Positions 6,081 to 13,282 of a DNA stretch of 13,746 nucleotides are shown piece by piece. The translations under genes were made by a program, and so were the position numbers. The first letter of the stretch is position 1. The number at the start of each line of letters is the position of its first letter. This DNA comes from JAGNNV01 sp031392925 (lineage in GTDB: Bacteria; Acidobacteriota; Vicinamibacteria; Fen-336; JAGNNV01), in NCBI GenBank assembly GCA_031392925.1, contig JANMVV010000168.1, positions 1 through 13,746 on the forward strand. Reading direction: 5' to 3'. The notes beneath the pieces are model-generated. The model ran no database searches. It saw only the letters and a list, made by a program, of their open reading frames with translations, and was not told the origin of the DNA.

Positions 6081-6546
6081 CCCTGTTAAGCACTCGAAGG
6101 ACCCGGGCCGACGCCGCTTTCTCTCCCTGACGGGCGCGGCGAGCGTGGTGACCGGCCTCGTGGGCTTCGTGGGCGCGACGTTGCGCTTCCTCTTCCCGAA
6201 CGTCCTGTACGAACCTCCGAGCCGGTTCGCGGTCGGCCTGCCCAAGGATTTCCCGCCGGATTCCGTGACGTTTCTTCCCGAGAGGCGTCTTTTCGTCTTC
6301 AACAGTCCTCAGGGGTTCTATGCCATCTCCTCGATCTGCACACATCTGGGCTGCAACGTCGCCCACAAGGAGGGCGCCGGTTTCGCCTGTCCCTGCCACG
6401 GCAGCCTGTACGACGGCGATGGACGCGTGGTTCAGGGGCCCGCACCTCGGCCGCTCGACTGGTTCGAGCTGACGCAGTCTCCCCGCGGCGAACTGGTGGT
6501 CGATGCGCAGCGGATCGTGGATCCGCGTTTCCGGTACAAGGTATGA
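6073..6546 (+). CDS. Rieske [2Fe-2S] protein of a cytochrome bc-type complex
   Basis: This 157-residue subunit is the high-potential electron acceptor from quinol in bc1/b6f-type complexes. It has a twin-arginine signal-anchor (GRRRFLSLTG then a hydrophobic helix, about 13-38). It carries both Rieske boxes: CTHLGC at 89-94 (ligands C89, H91) and CPCHGS from 106 (ligands C106, H109). C94 and C108 are placed to form the usual disulfide. It should be Tat-exported, with its cluster domain in the periplasm. The start is GTG 6073, preceded by GGAGG at 6062-6066 and overlapping the flavoprotein's stop. Its own stop overlaps the cytochrome b start (ATGA), so all three are probably translationally coupled. 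Confidence 0.95.
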   Translation: MHDPVKHSKDPGRRRFLSLTGAASVVTGLVGFVGATLRFLFPNVLYEPPSRFAVGLPKDFPPDSVTFLPERRLFVFNSPQGFYAISSICTHLGCNVAHKEGAGFACPCHGSLYDGDGRVVQGPAPRPLDWFELTQSPRGELVVDAQRIVDPRFRYKV

Positions 6547-7808
6547 CTCGGCCTGCGTGGAGCGACGTTGTGGGCGTCGGTCGCGAGGCGTGGCGCTCAA
6601 TCTTCCTTGTCGGCTGGCCCCAGACCGACAAGGACCGCGCGGCGGCCACGATCTCGAGCCTCTTTCTCCACGTGCACCCGGCCAAGGTACGGCGCGAGAG
6701 CCTTCGCTTCTCCTACAGCCTCGGCCTCGGGCTCATAAGCCTCTACATGCTTCTGGTTCTGGTCGTCACCGGCGTGGCCCTGATGCTCTACTACACCCCC
6801 TATCCGCGGGAGGCGTATCGGAGCATGAAGGACCTCGAGTTCGTGGTGACCTTCGGCCCCGTGCTGCGCAACCTGCACCGCTGGTCCGCGCATGGCATGG
6901 TGATCGTCGTGTTCCTGCACATGTGCCGCGTCTTCTTTACGGGGGCGTACAAGGCGCCGCGTCAGTTCAACTGGGTCGTCGGTGTCGGTCTGCTGGTGCT
7001 GACCCTGGTTCTGTCCTTCACCGGCTACCTCCTTCCCTGGGACCAGCTCTCGTTTTGGGCGATCACGGTGGGCGCGAACATCGCGGCCTACGCTCCCGTG
7101 GTCGGGGACAGTGTGAAGTATCTCCTCCTGGGCGGCCACGTGATCGGTTCGGGCGCGCTGTTGCGTTTCTACGTGCTGCACTGCGTGATCCTTCCCGGCG
7201 TCGCCCTGATGCTCGTCGCGCTCCACGTCTGGAGGGTCCGCAAGGATGGAGGCCTGGCCGTCCCCCTGACCGCCCGCCCCGCCTCGGTCGAAGAAACGCC
7301 CGCCGGGCGCTTCCCGGCCTCGACCAAGAGCTATGGCCTCATGGCGGTGGTCGATCGGCCGGCGCTGCCGGTGACGGAGATGGAGACCGACGACGAGCTG
7401 ATGACCTGGCCGCACCTGCTGATGCGCGAACTGCTTCTACTCCTCGTCGTTCTGGTCGCACTGCACGCGGTCGCTCTCATGTTCAACGCGCCCCTCGAGG
7501 AGATGGCCAATCCGACCCTCACCCCGAACCCGGCCAAGGCGCCCTGGTACTTCCTCGGTCTTCAGGAACTGGTGCACTTCAGCGCCCTCATCGGCGGGGT
7601 CGTGGTGCCAGGGTTGCTGGTTGTCGCGCTCGTCCTTGTTCCCTTCGTGGACCGGCGCCCCCACGGCGTCGGAGTCTGGTTCGCTCCCGAGCGACGTGTG
7701 GCCAACGCAGTTTTCGGAAGCGTGGCCGGGGTGCTGGTGATCCTGACCATCATCGGGACCTACTTCCGCGGGCCGAACTGGCACTGGGTATGGCCGTGGC
7801 TGGGGTGA
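6543..7808 (+). CDS. Cytochrome b, b6f-like N-terminal part fused to a subunit IV-like C-terminal part
   Basis: This 421-residue integral membrane protein is the quinone-reactive core of the complex. The N-terminal half follows cytochrome b6 closely: NLHRWSAHG...FLHMCRVF, then FTGYLLPWDQLSFWA. Bis-His heme ligands are H112/H126 in one helix and H213/H228 in the next. The 15-residue step in the second pair is the b6f spacing (14 in bc1). The C-terminal half has three or so helices like subunit IV in one chain. The Qo-site PEWY is here A333-P-W-Y336, lacking the Glu. The position of the b6 Cys that binds the extra heme c is Gly by my hand alignment. The start ATG overlaps the Rieske stop (ATGA), and the octaheme gene follows 7 nt after the stop. 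Confidence 0.93.
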   Translation: MTRPAWSDVVGVGREAWRSIFLVGWPQTDKDRAAATISSLFLHVHPAKVRRESLRFSYSLGLGLISLYMLLVLVVTGVALMLYYTPYPREAYRSMKDLEFVVTFGPVLRNLHRWSAHGMVIVVFLHMCRVFFTGAYKAPRQFNWVVGVGLLVLTLVLSFTGYLLPWDQLSFWAITVGANIAAYAPVVGDSVKYLLLGGHVIGSGALLRFYVLHCVILPGVALMLVALHVWRVRKDGGLAVPLTARPASVEETPAGRFPASTKSYGLMAVVDRPALPVTEMETDDELMTWPHLLMRELLLLLVVLVALHAVALMFNAPLEEMANPTLTPNPAKAPWYFLGLQELVHFSALIGGVVVPGLLVVALVLVPFVDRRPHGVGVWFAPERRVANAVFGSVAGVLVILTIIGTYFRGPNWHWVWPWLG

Positions 7809-7815
7809 GGTGACC

Positions 7816-9807
7816 ATGCGGGAACGTCAGACCGCCCCGATCTGGATGCTGCAGGCATTCACGGCTCTAGGCCTCGCCTTCCTCGGGATCTTTGCCTGGA
7901 TCTTTCTCAAGGAGTACTTTGCGGAGTGGCGCACCCGCCAGGCGGAATTCCGCACGGTCGAGCTGCGGATCAAGGACCCGCATGCGCTGAGCATCGCACC
8001 GCCGGCCGATGGCCTGCGCCAGATCTGGCTTGCCGACCTGGACCGCGTCGACCGCTGCACCACCTGTCACCTCGGCGCGGACGATCCCGATTTCGCGAAG
8101 GCCGCGGAACCCTTCCGCACCCATGCCGGCGACTGGCTGCGCACTCATCGGCCTGATCGTTTCGGCTGCACTGTCTGTCACGGCGGGCAGGGCGAGGCTA
8201 CGAGCTACCGCGCTGCCGCGCATCAGCCGCTCCCACACTGGCCGGAACCCATGCGATCTCCTGAGTTGATGGAGGCCAACTGCGGCGCCTGCCACCGTGA
8301 GCGAAGTCCCCGCGATGTGGCTTGGCTTTCCGAGGGACGCCGCGCCATCGCCGTATCCAACTGCGTGGCTTGCCATGACATTCCCGGCTTTCGAGCGGAG
8401 GAAATCAGGGCGCCGCGGCTCGAGAGCGTCGGCTACAAGGTACGGCCCGATTGGATCGGTCGCTGGCTCAAGGATCCCAAGGCCTATCTGCCGCACTCAC
8501 GCATGCCGAATTTCCGTCTTACGCCCGAAGAGATCGCAGCGCTCAGTGTCTTCCTTCTCTCGCAGACCGCCGTCGCTCCCCTGGATTCTTCGCCGTTCGA
8601 TTGGAAGAAAGCCGACCCCGTTCGCGGGAAGGCGGTCTTCGGCGACGCGCGCTGTACGACCTGTCACAGCATCGAAGGCCGGGGCGGCACCCTGGGTCCG
8701 GAACTGACCAAGGTCGGAAGCAAGGTGCGACGAGACTGGCTCTTTGGTTTCCTCAAGGACCCTTTCCGCGACCATCCCGAGACGCTGATGGTTCATTACC
8801 GCCTTTCGGACGCCCAGATCGGTGATCTTGCGGCCTATCTCACCGAAGAGCTCGTGGATCCGGACGCCCCCCCCTCGCCCCCGGAAGTGGGGTACCTGGA
8901 TCCGAAGGGTGTGGAGGCGGGGCGCGCGGTGTTCGTGAAGCACGCCTGCTATAGCTGCCACCGGTTCCCCGGTATGGAGAAGCTCGGCAAGATCGGCCCT
9001 GGCCTCACCTCGGTCGGGGATCGACTGGTCGAGAAGAGCGACTTCGCGGGACAGCCGATCGCGGAGACCCTGCCCAACTGGCTCTTCGTCAAGCTCCTTA
9101 CACCCGACCGGCTGGCCCCGCCCTCGCGCATGCCGACCTTCAACTTCAGCGACGAAACCGCGGCGGCGATCACCGTGGCGCTGCTGAGCATTCGGGGCAA
9201 GGACCTGCCCGCGTCCCGAGTCACCAGCGAGCCCGAGCCCGCGCCCTACAGGCCCCAGGGCCCATTCGGCGCCCTTGTCGAGCGGTACCGCTGTCTCTCC
9301 TGCCACCAGATCCGCGGCTCCGGCGGAACGCTTGCGACCGTTCCTCTCGATCGGATCGGGAGCCAGCTTCAACGTGACTATCTCTGGTCCTATCTGCAGA
9401 ATCCGTCTGCGGTTCGCGTGAGCGTAGAGGAGCGCATGCCCCACTTCAATCTGACCCATGCCGAGGCCACGACCCTCGCCGACTACCTGTCCACCGTCTT
9501 CATCGACGACTCGCTCGAGCAACCACTGGTGATGGACGCGACTGGAGCGATTCGCGGCCAGCATCTCTTCGAGAGGCTGGGTTGCCGGGGCTGCCATATC
9601 GTGGGGGGTAAGGGTGGTTACGTGGGCCCTGATCTGAGTGGCAGCGCAAAGCGGCTGAAGCCGGGCTGGGTCATGGCGTGGCTGCAAAAGCCGCAACAGT
9701 GGAAGCCCGGCACCGTCCAGCCCGACTACGGCCTCAAGCCCGATGACGCCCAGGCGCTCACCGCCTACATCATGAGCCTGTCCACGGCTCCGGAGCGACC
9801 CCGATGA
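7816..9807 (+). CDS. Membrane-anchored octaheme cytochrome c with five tandem cytochrome c domains
   Basis: This 663-residue protein has one uncleaved N-terminal helix (about 9-31) and eight CxxCH sites, at residues 81, 118, 156, 183, 280, 378, 493 and 590. Hemes 1-3 lie in a distinct N-terminal section. Hemes 4-8 each open a repeated unit of about 97-115 residues with the pattern CxxCH, then a basic segment with dWl..wL.dP, then a Met-Pro-x-Phe-like loop and a closing helix. The Met ligand is present in four units (RMPNF, LMVHY, RMPTF, RMPHF) but is Gln635 in the fifth (VQPDY). It replaces cytochrome c1 in this gene order, so it likely takes electrons from the Rieske protein in the periplasm. 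ATG 7816 is preferred over GTG 7810 because GAGG (7807-7810) is correctly spaced only for the former. It is not a hydroxylamine oxidoreductase, whose hemes are arranged differently. Confidence 0.9.
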   Translation: MRERQTAPIWMLQAFTALGLAFLGIFAWIFLKEYFAEWRTRQAEFRTVELRIKDPHALSIAPPADGLRQIWLADLDRVDRCTTCHLGADDPDFAKAAEPFRTHAGDWLRTHRPDRFGCTVCHGGQGEATSYRAAAHQPLPHWPEPMRSPELMEANCGACHRERSPRDVAWLSEGRRAIAVSNCVACHDIPGFRAEEIRAPRLESVGYKVRPDWIGRWLKDPKAYLPHSRMPNFRLTPEEIAALSVFLLSQTAVAPLDSSPFDWKKADPVRGKAVFGDARCTTCHSIEGRGGTLGPELTKVGSKVRRDWLFGFLKDPFRDHPETLMVHYRLSDAQIGDLAAYLTEELVDPDAPPSPPEVGYLDPKGVEAGRAVFVKHACYSCHRFPGMEKLGKIGPGLTSVGDRLVEKSDFAGQPIAETLPNWLFVKLLTPDRLAPPSRMPTFNFSDETAAAITVALLSIRGKDLPASRVTSEPEPAPYRPQGPFGALVERYRCLSCHQIRGSGGTLATVPLDRIGSQLQRDYLWSYLQNPSAVRVSVEERMPHFNLTHAEATTLADYLSTVFIDDSLEQPLVMDATGAIRGQHLFERLGCRGCHIVGGKGGYVGPDLSGSAKRLKPGWVMAWLQKPQQWKPGTVQPDYGLKPDDAQALTAYIMSLSTAPERPR

Positions 9808-10232
9808 AGTTGATCCTCGCGGCCCTGGGCAGCGCCATCCTCGTCGCCGGCTGCGGAGGCAGCACCCGTCCGGCCGAGACAGAGCCCCTGATGGACGTGT
9901 TCCGGAAGCACGCGCAAGGCGAAGGCCTCACCCGGCGCCAAACCAACGGCAAGACCCTCTTCGGGCACTACTGCGTCACCTGCCACGCCGATGCGGGTCA
10001 GGGAGACGGACAAAACGCTTACAACCTCATCCCGCCGCCGCCCGACTTTCGCACGAGTCTCAAAGGGCACCCGGAGTCGTACTGGCGGCAGATCATTGAG
10101 GGGGGCAGCAGCGCCGTTGGGCGATCTCCCCTTTGTCCGCCGTTTGGGCGGACCCTCACTGCGAAGCAAGTCGATGCCCTGCTCGACTACCTCGGGGCGT
10201 TGGCCAAACCCGCCGCATCCCCTGCGAGGTGA
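9804..10232 (+). CDS. Monoheme cytochrome c lipoprotein with Cys at the usual Met ligand position
   Basis: This 142-residue protein has a lipoprotein signal with lipobox L13-V-A-G-C17, so it should be tethered to a membrane on the periplasmic side. It has one heme site, C57-V-T-C60-H61, in a class I cytochrome c fold (GKTLFGHYCVTCHADAGQGDG...). The loop that normally reads xMPPFG reads L110-C111-P-P-F-G, and no Met follows the heme site, so His/Cys coordination or an open site is possible. The last helix (LTAKQVDALLDYLGAL) is normal. Its ATG overlaps the octaheme stop (ATGA), and it is the last gene of the operon. It probably shuttles electrons between the Rieske/b/octaheme complex and another periplasmic partner. 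Confidence 0.88.
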   Translation: MKLILAALGSAILVAGCGGSTRPAETEPLMDVFRKHAQGEGLTRRQTNGKTLFGHYCVTCHADAGQGDGQNAYNLIPPPPDFRTSLKGHPESYWRQIIEGGSSAVGRSPLCPPFGRTLTAKQVDALLDYLGALAKPAASPAR

Positions 10233-10240
10233 GGAAGTGA

Positions 10241-10272
10241 GGCGGGCCCCAGGACCCTCCCGCCGGGGGCGG
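10241..10272. terminator. GC-rich hairpins between convergent genes
   Basis: GGCGGG (10241-10246) can pair with CCCGCC (10259-10264). Alternatively CCGCC (10260-10264) can pair with GGCGG (10268-10272) around GGG. Both lie in the 40-nt gap between the operon's last stop and the convergent stop at 10273. There is no T-run on either strand, so intrinsic termination is uncertain. Confidence 0.3.
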
Positions 10273-10792
10273 TCAGCAACTCAGGATCTTTTCGAAGAAC
10301 GCCAGCCTACGCGGGTCGTTCGACTGGCCGAGCCAGAACATGGCCTGCTGGCGGACTTCTCGGCTCTTGTTCTCTTTCGCCACGCGTCGAGGTACGAGAC
10401 GCTCTCCGCGGGATTCAGGCCTGCGATGTCCTGAACGGACTCTCCGGCCCGATCCACGCGGCAGGAGGCGGAGAACACGTGAAGCTTGTCGACTGCTCCC
10501 CCCGCAACGTGGGTGTAGATGACAAGGGTCGGATCGCTTGGACGGCGGTCGTCGTTCGACATGTTCATGCCGTAGTTGTTGCTCGCGAGCAAGCAGCTCT
10601 GCGACGACCGCGACTCGCGGTGGTCCCAGCAGCACGCGTTGCCGTCGATGGCCGAGGGCACGCTCCAGCTGAGCCAGGTCGACGCCCCCGACTTCTGAGC
10701 TGCGGCGACGCGGGCGGCCAGGCTGTCAGCCCCCTCGCGCCGGGAGCGGCGAGGGCGAGGAGCAGGGCGGGCAGGAGTTTCGAAGCGCCCAT
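10273..10792 (-). pseudogene. Small exported HEAT-like protein gene, broken by two single-base frameshifts
   Basis: No single frame covers this gene, but three adjoining pieces read as one protein. Frame 1 gives a signal peptide (MGASKLLPALLLALAAPGARG). It shifts at the five-base C-run 10730-10734 (G-run on the coding strand); one more G would give ...GARGADSLAARV and a normal signal-peptidase site. Frame 2 gives the middle part, with WSVPSAIDGNACCWDH, a Cys-containing exported region and IYTHVAGGAVDKLHVFSASC. It shifts near 10386-10391, where one missing base would give YLERVAKENKS. Frame 3 gives VRQQAMFWLGQSNDPRRLAFFEKIL, a HEAT-like unit, then the stop. The restored protein would be about 173 residues. 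It starts 4 nt after the HEAT-repeat gene upstream, so both belong to one operon. Real decay and assembly error are both possible. The function is unknown. Confidence 0.7.
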
Positions 10793-10796
10793 GGGA

Positions 10797-12509
10797 CTAG
10801 TCCTTCAGCAGTTCCAGCATGTAGGCGCGGGCTTCCTTCGAGTTCATCAGCGAGAGCCAGTGAACCGCTTCCTTCTTGAGCATCGGGTCCTTTTCCACTT
10901 TCGCGATTTCGACCAGGCGGGTGGAGTTGCCCTGAAGGAAGAAGGCGTTCAGCACTTCCTTCTTGACCTCCGGATCCGTCTCGACCCGGTACATCTCGGC
11001 CAGCACGGTTTCGCTCCTCCGCCCCATGAGGCCGAGATTGCGCACCGCGGCGAGGCGCACATCCTTGTCTTTCTCCCCCTTAGCCGCGGCCGCCACCGGT
11101 TCGATGGCGCCGCCCACGAAGAGAGCCTGCAGGATGTCCTTCTTCTCCTCCGCGGAGGTCGCGGTGGTGTACATCTGCCCCAGTTCGGTGGTGCCGCCCA
11201 TCACGCCGAGCAGGCGCACCGCGTTGGAGCGAAGGGCCGGGTCCTTCTCGGTCCTCGCGGCTTCGAGCACGCGCGCCTTGTCGCCCGAGACCATGAAGGA
11301 ATTGAGGATCTGCTTGCGCAGGGCGTTGTCGGTGGTCGAGCTGTACACCTCGCTCAGGACCTTGCGATTCGCGGGACCGCCGAAGACGCCAAGGTACTGA
11401 ATGGCCTTGCGCTGAAGTTCGGGGGACGAGTTGCCGCGCGCCACGTCGGCGATGGCGCTTCCTGCCTGATCGGAGCCCATCTGGGCAAGCACGAACAGGG
11501 AGCGCTCCTTGACCTTCCGGGAAGAAGAAGGTGAGGCGAGGATCTTCGTGAGCACGGGCAGGGCTTCCTGAGGATCGGTCTGGGCCATGGCGGACACGGC
11601 CATGAGCTTGAGGTCGACGTCGTCCTCCTGGTCGGGCCGCGGCGTCTGGCCAGCCTTGCCGCGGACCTCCATCTCCAAGGCCTTGCCCTCCTTGGCCCAG
11701 CGGCTCGCGGGGAATTCCTTCTGCAGGCGTACGAGGCTCGCGAGAGACGAAGCCGACCGATTCATCTTGGCCTGCACGTAACTCGTCCAGTAGAGCGCCG
11801 CGTCCACCTTCAGATTCAGGCTCATGAGCTTGTCGAGGGGCCGCAGAGCGTCGCTCCACTCCTCCTCGTCGATCGATTCCATGGCTTCGTCGTACAGTTC
11901 ATCGACGCGCTCGGAATCCTCGCGCATGGATTCGCGCTTCTCCTGCTCACGCTCGCGCGCCTCCTGGGCCTTCTCTCGCGCCTTCTCCCTCGCTTCCATC
12001 GCCTTCTCGCGGGCCTGGTTGCGCGCCTCCCGGGCCTTCTCCCGCGCATCCTGTTGACTCTGCTGCGCCTCCTGCATGGCTTCGCGAACCGCCGCCTCAC
12101 GCCCCGCGTACGACTCCCGCATCGCCGTCTCGACCGCGGTTCGTGTTTCCGCGGACAGCTGGTCGCGTTGCTCGTCGGTCAGGGCCGCGCTCTTCGCGGC
12201 CTTTCGCGCCTGCTTCTCGATGTCGCCGCGCGACCGGTCCAGCTCGCGCATGGCTCTTTCCATTTCGCGTTTTGATTGGACCTGGGCGCGTCCGACCGCG
12301 GCCTCGATCTTCGCGGCATCGATGTCGACCACCGGGTCATCGACGGCCACCGGCGCGGGCGAGGCGGAGGGCGACGGGGAGGGAGACGGAGCGGGATCCT
12401 GGGCGCGCGCCGTCGCGCCGAGGGCGAGCGCGGCGACAAGGGCCGACACAGAGAGGAGGCGATGGGGCGTCGTCGTGTTCATGGTCTTGGGGAACCTCAG
12501 GGGATTCAT
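10797..12509 (-). CDS. Exported coiled-coil and HEAT-repeat protein
   Basis: This is a scaffold-type protein of about 570 residues. It has a signal peptide (TTTPHRLLSVSALVAALALGATARA), a Pro/Ser linker (PSPSPSPSASPAP), and a long highly charged helix rich in AREKA units (about residues 85-195), likely coiled coil. A TPR-like section follows (ELYDEAMESIDEEEWSDALRPLDKLM), then about eight alpha-helical HEAT-like repeats to the C-terminus (for example KDPALRSNAVRLLGVMGG, DKDVRLAAVRNLGLMG). Such repeats bind proteins; no catalytic residues are seen. ATG 12509 lies 5 nt after the anti-sigma stop. ATG 12482 is an alternative that gives a shorter signal peptide, and neither has a strong ribosome-binding site. 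It sits behind an ECF sigma/anti-sigma pair and may belong to that envelope-stress-like system. The frame stays open further upstream only because it shadows the anti-sigma gene. Confidence 0.8.
   Translation of the reverse strand: MNPLRFPKTMNTTTPHRLLSVSALVAALALGATARAQDPAPSPSPSPSASPAPVAVDDPVVDIDAAKIEAAVGRAQVQSKREMERAMRELDRSRGDIEKQARKAAKSAALTDEQRDQLSAETRTAVETAMRESYAGREAAVREAMQEAQQSQQDAREKAREARNQAREKAMEAREKAREKAQEAREREQEKRESMREDSERVDELYDEAMESIDEEEWSDALRPLDKLMSLNLKVDAALYWTSYVQAKMNRSASSLASLVRLQKEFPASRWAKEGKALEMEVRGKAGQTPRPDQEDDVDLKLMAVSAMAQTDPQEALPVLTKILASPSSSRKVKERSLFVLAQMGSDQAGSAIADVARGNSSPELQRKAIQYLGVFGGPANRKVLSEVYSSTTDNALRKQILNSFMVSGDKARVLEAARTEKDPALRSNAVRLLGVMGGTTELGQMYTTATSAEEKKDILQALFVGGAIEPVAAAAKGEKDKDVRLAAVRNLGLMGRRSETVLAEMYRVETDPEVKKEVLNAFFLQGNSTRLVEIAKVEKDPMLKKEAVHWLSLMNSKEARAYMLELLKD
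11935..12052 (-). repeat. Internal low-complexity repeat encoding AREKA units
   Basis: Within the HEAT-repeat gene, this segment repeats GCGCGAGAAGGC-like units and encodes successive AREKA/EAREKA pieces of the charged helix. Near-identical units make it prone to slippage and length variation between strains. The period is about 11 residues (33 nt), with shorter variants. Confidence 0.65.
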
Positions 12510-12514
12510 GGCGG

Positions 12515-13282
12515 CTAGAGAGAGCTCTTGGAGGAAGGGGTGATGTTCTTCTCGCGCTTTTCGACCTGCGCTTCCGTCACCTGGAGGCGGAAGAGAAGGT
12601 CGCGGGAGTCGACCCTCTGGCGAAGTCCGTCGAGTTCGTGCTTCGCTTCGGCGTAGGGAGCGGCGGCGAAGCGCAGGAGGAGCCGTTCGGTTTCCTCCAT
12701 GACGCTTGCGATCTGACCTTCGCCCGCGCGCTCCGCGGCGGCGCGAAAGAGACGGCTCGCGGTCACGAGGTTGTCGGCGGCGGCCTGGAGATCCTTGAGG
12801 TCTTTGTCCGAGACCTCGCGATTCTTCAGCTCGACCAGAGTCACGCGGGACCGGCCGAGGTGCTCGCCGAGAGCGGTCAGGAGGACGCGCTCCTGCCTTT
12901 GCGAGGCGGAGAGCGTCTGCTCTTCCACGCGTCCAAGCCGGCGGCCGATCGAGAAGGCGAGGATGAGACACGCGGCTAGTGCCGCGCCGGCGGCCAGGAA
13001 TCGGGCGGCCGCCCTGAACCGGCCGGGAAACTGGACGATGCGTCCGCGCTCTTCCTGCTTTGGGGCGGCGAGAACCCGCGCGACCATCCGCGCCTCGAAG
13101 TCGCCCGCGGGCTCGGGCACCTCGTCCTGCGCCACCGCCTCGAGAACACGGGTCAGGGCCTGGAAGCGGCCTATGCATTCAGCGCACGCGGCGAGGTGGT
13201 CATCGAGGCCCGCTTCTTCGAGCGGCTCATGGTAATAGACGAGGACGAGCTGGTCGTCGATGAGATGGGGAGTCGTGTTCAT
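12515..13282 (-). CDS. Anti-sigma factor with zinc-finger motif, single membrane span
   Basis: The 255-residue protein starts with a ZAS-type anti-sigma domain (about 1-50) containing H29-x3-C33-x2-C36 (DDHLAACAEC). A linker and one membrane helix follow (about 93-113, FLAAGAALAACLILAFSIG), then a helical, charged C-terminal domain of about 140 residues. The predicted topology puts the sigma-binding domain in the cytoplasm and the sensing domain in the periplasm. Its ATG overlaps the stop of the ECF sigma gene (ATGA), the classic coupling of a sigma factor with its inhibitor. The partner should therefore be that sigma factor. The signal sensed is unknown. Confidence 0.88.
   Translation of the reverse strand: MNTTPHLIDDQLVLVYYHEPLEEAGLDDHLAACAECIGRFQALTRVLEAVAQDEVPEPAGDFEARMVARVLAAPKQEERGRIVQFPGRFRAAARFLAAGAALAACLILAFSIGRRLGRVEEQTLSASQRQERVLLTALGEHLGRSRVTLVELKNREVSDKDLKDLQAAADNLVTASRLFRAAAERAGEGQIASVMEETERLLLRFAAAPYAEAKHELDGLRQRVDSRDLLFRLQVTEAQVEKREKNITPSSKSSL

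Noticed and set aside
7816..9807. Octaheme hydroxylamine oxidoreductase or octaheme nitrite/tetrathionate reductase
   Set aside because: Those families pack hemes closely and lack tandem class I domains; here five hemes are spaced about 100 residues apart with Met loops.
10479..11534. Long plus-strand open frame across the HEAT-repeat genes
   Set aside because: The minus strand carries coherent HEAT repeats in register. The plus-strand product lacks recognisable domains and crosses gene boundaries.
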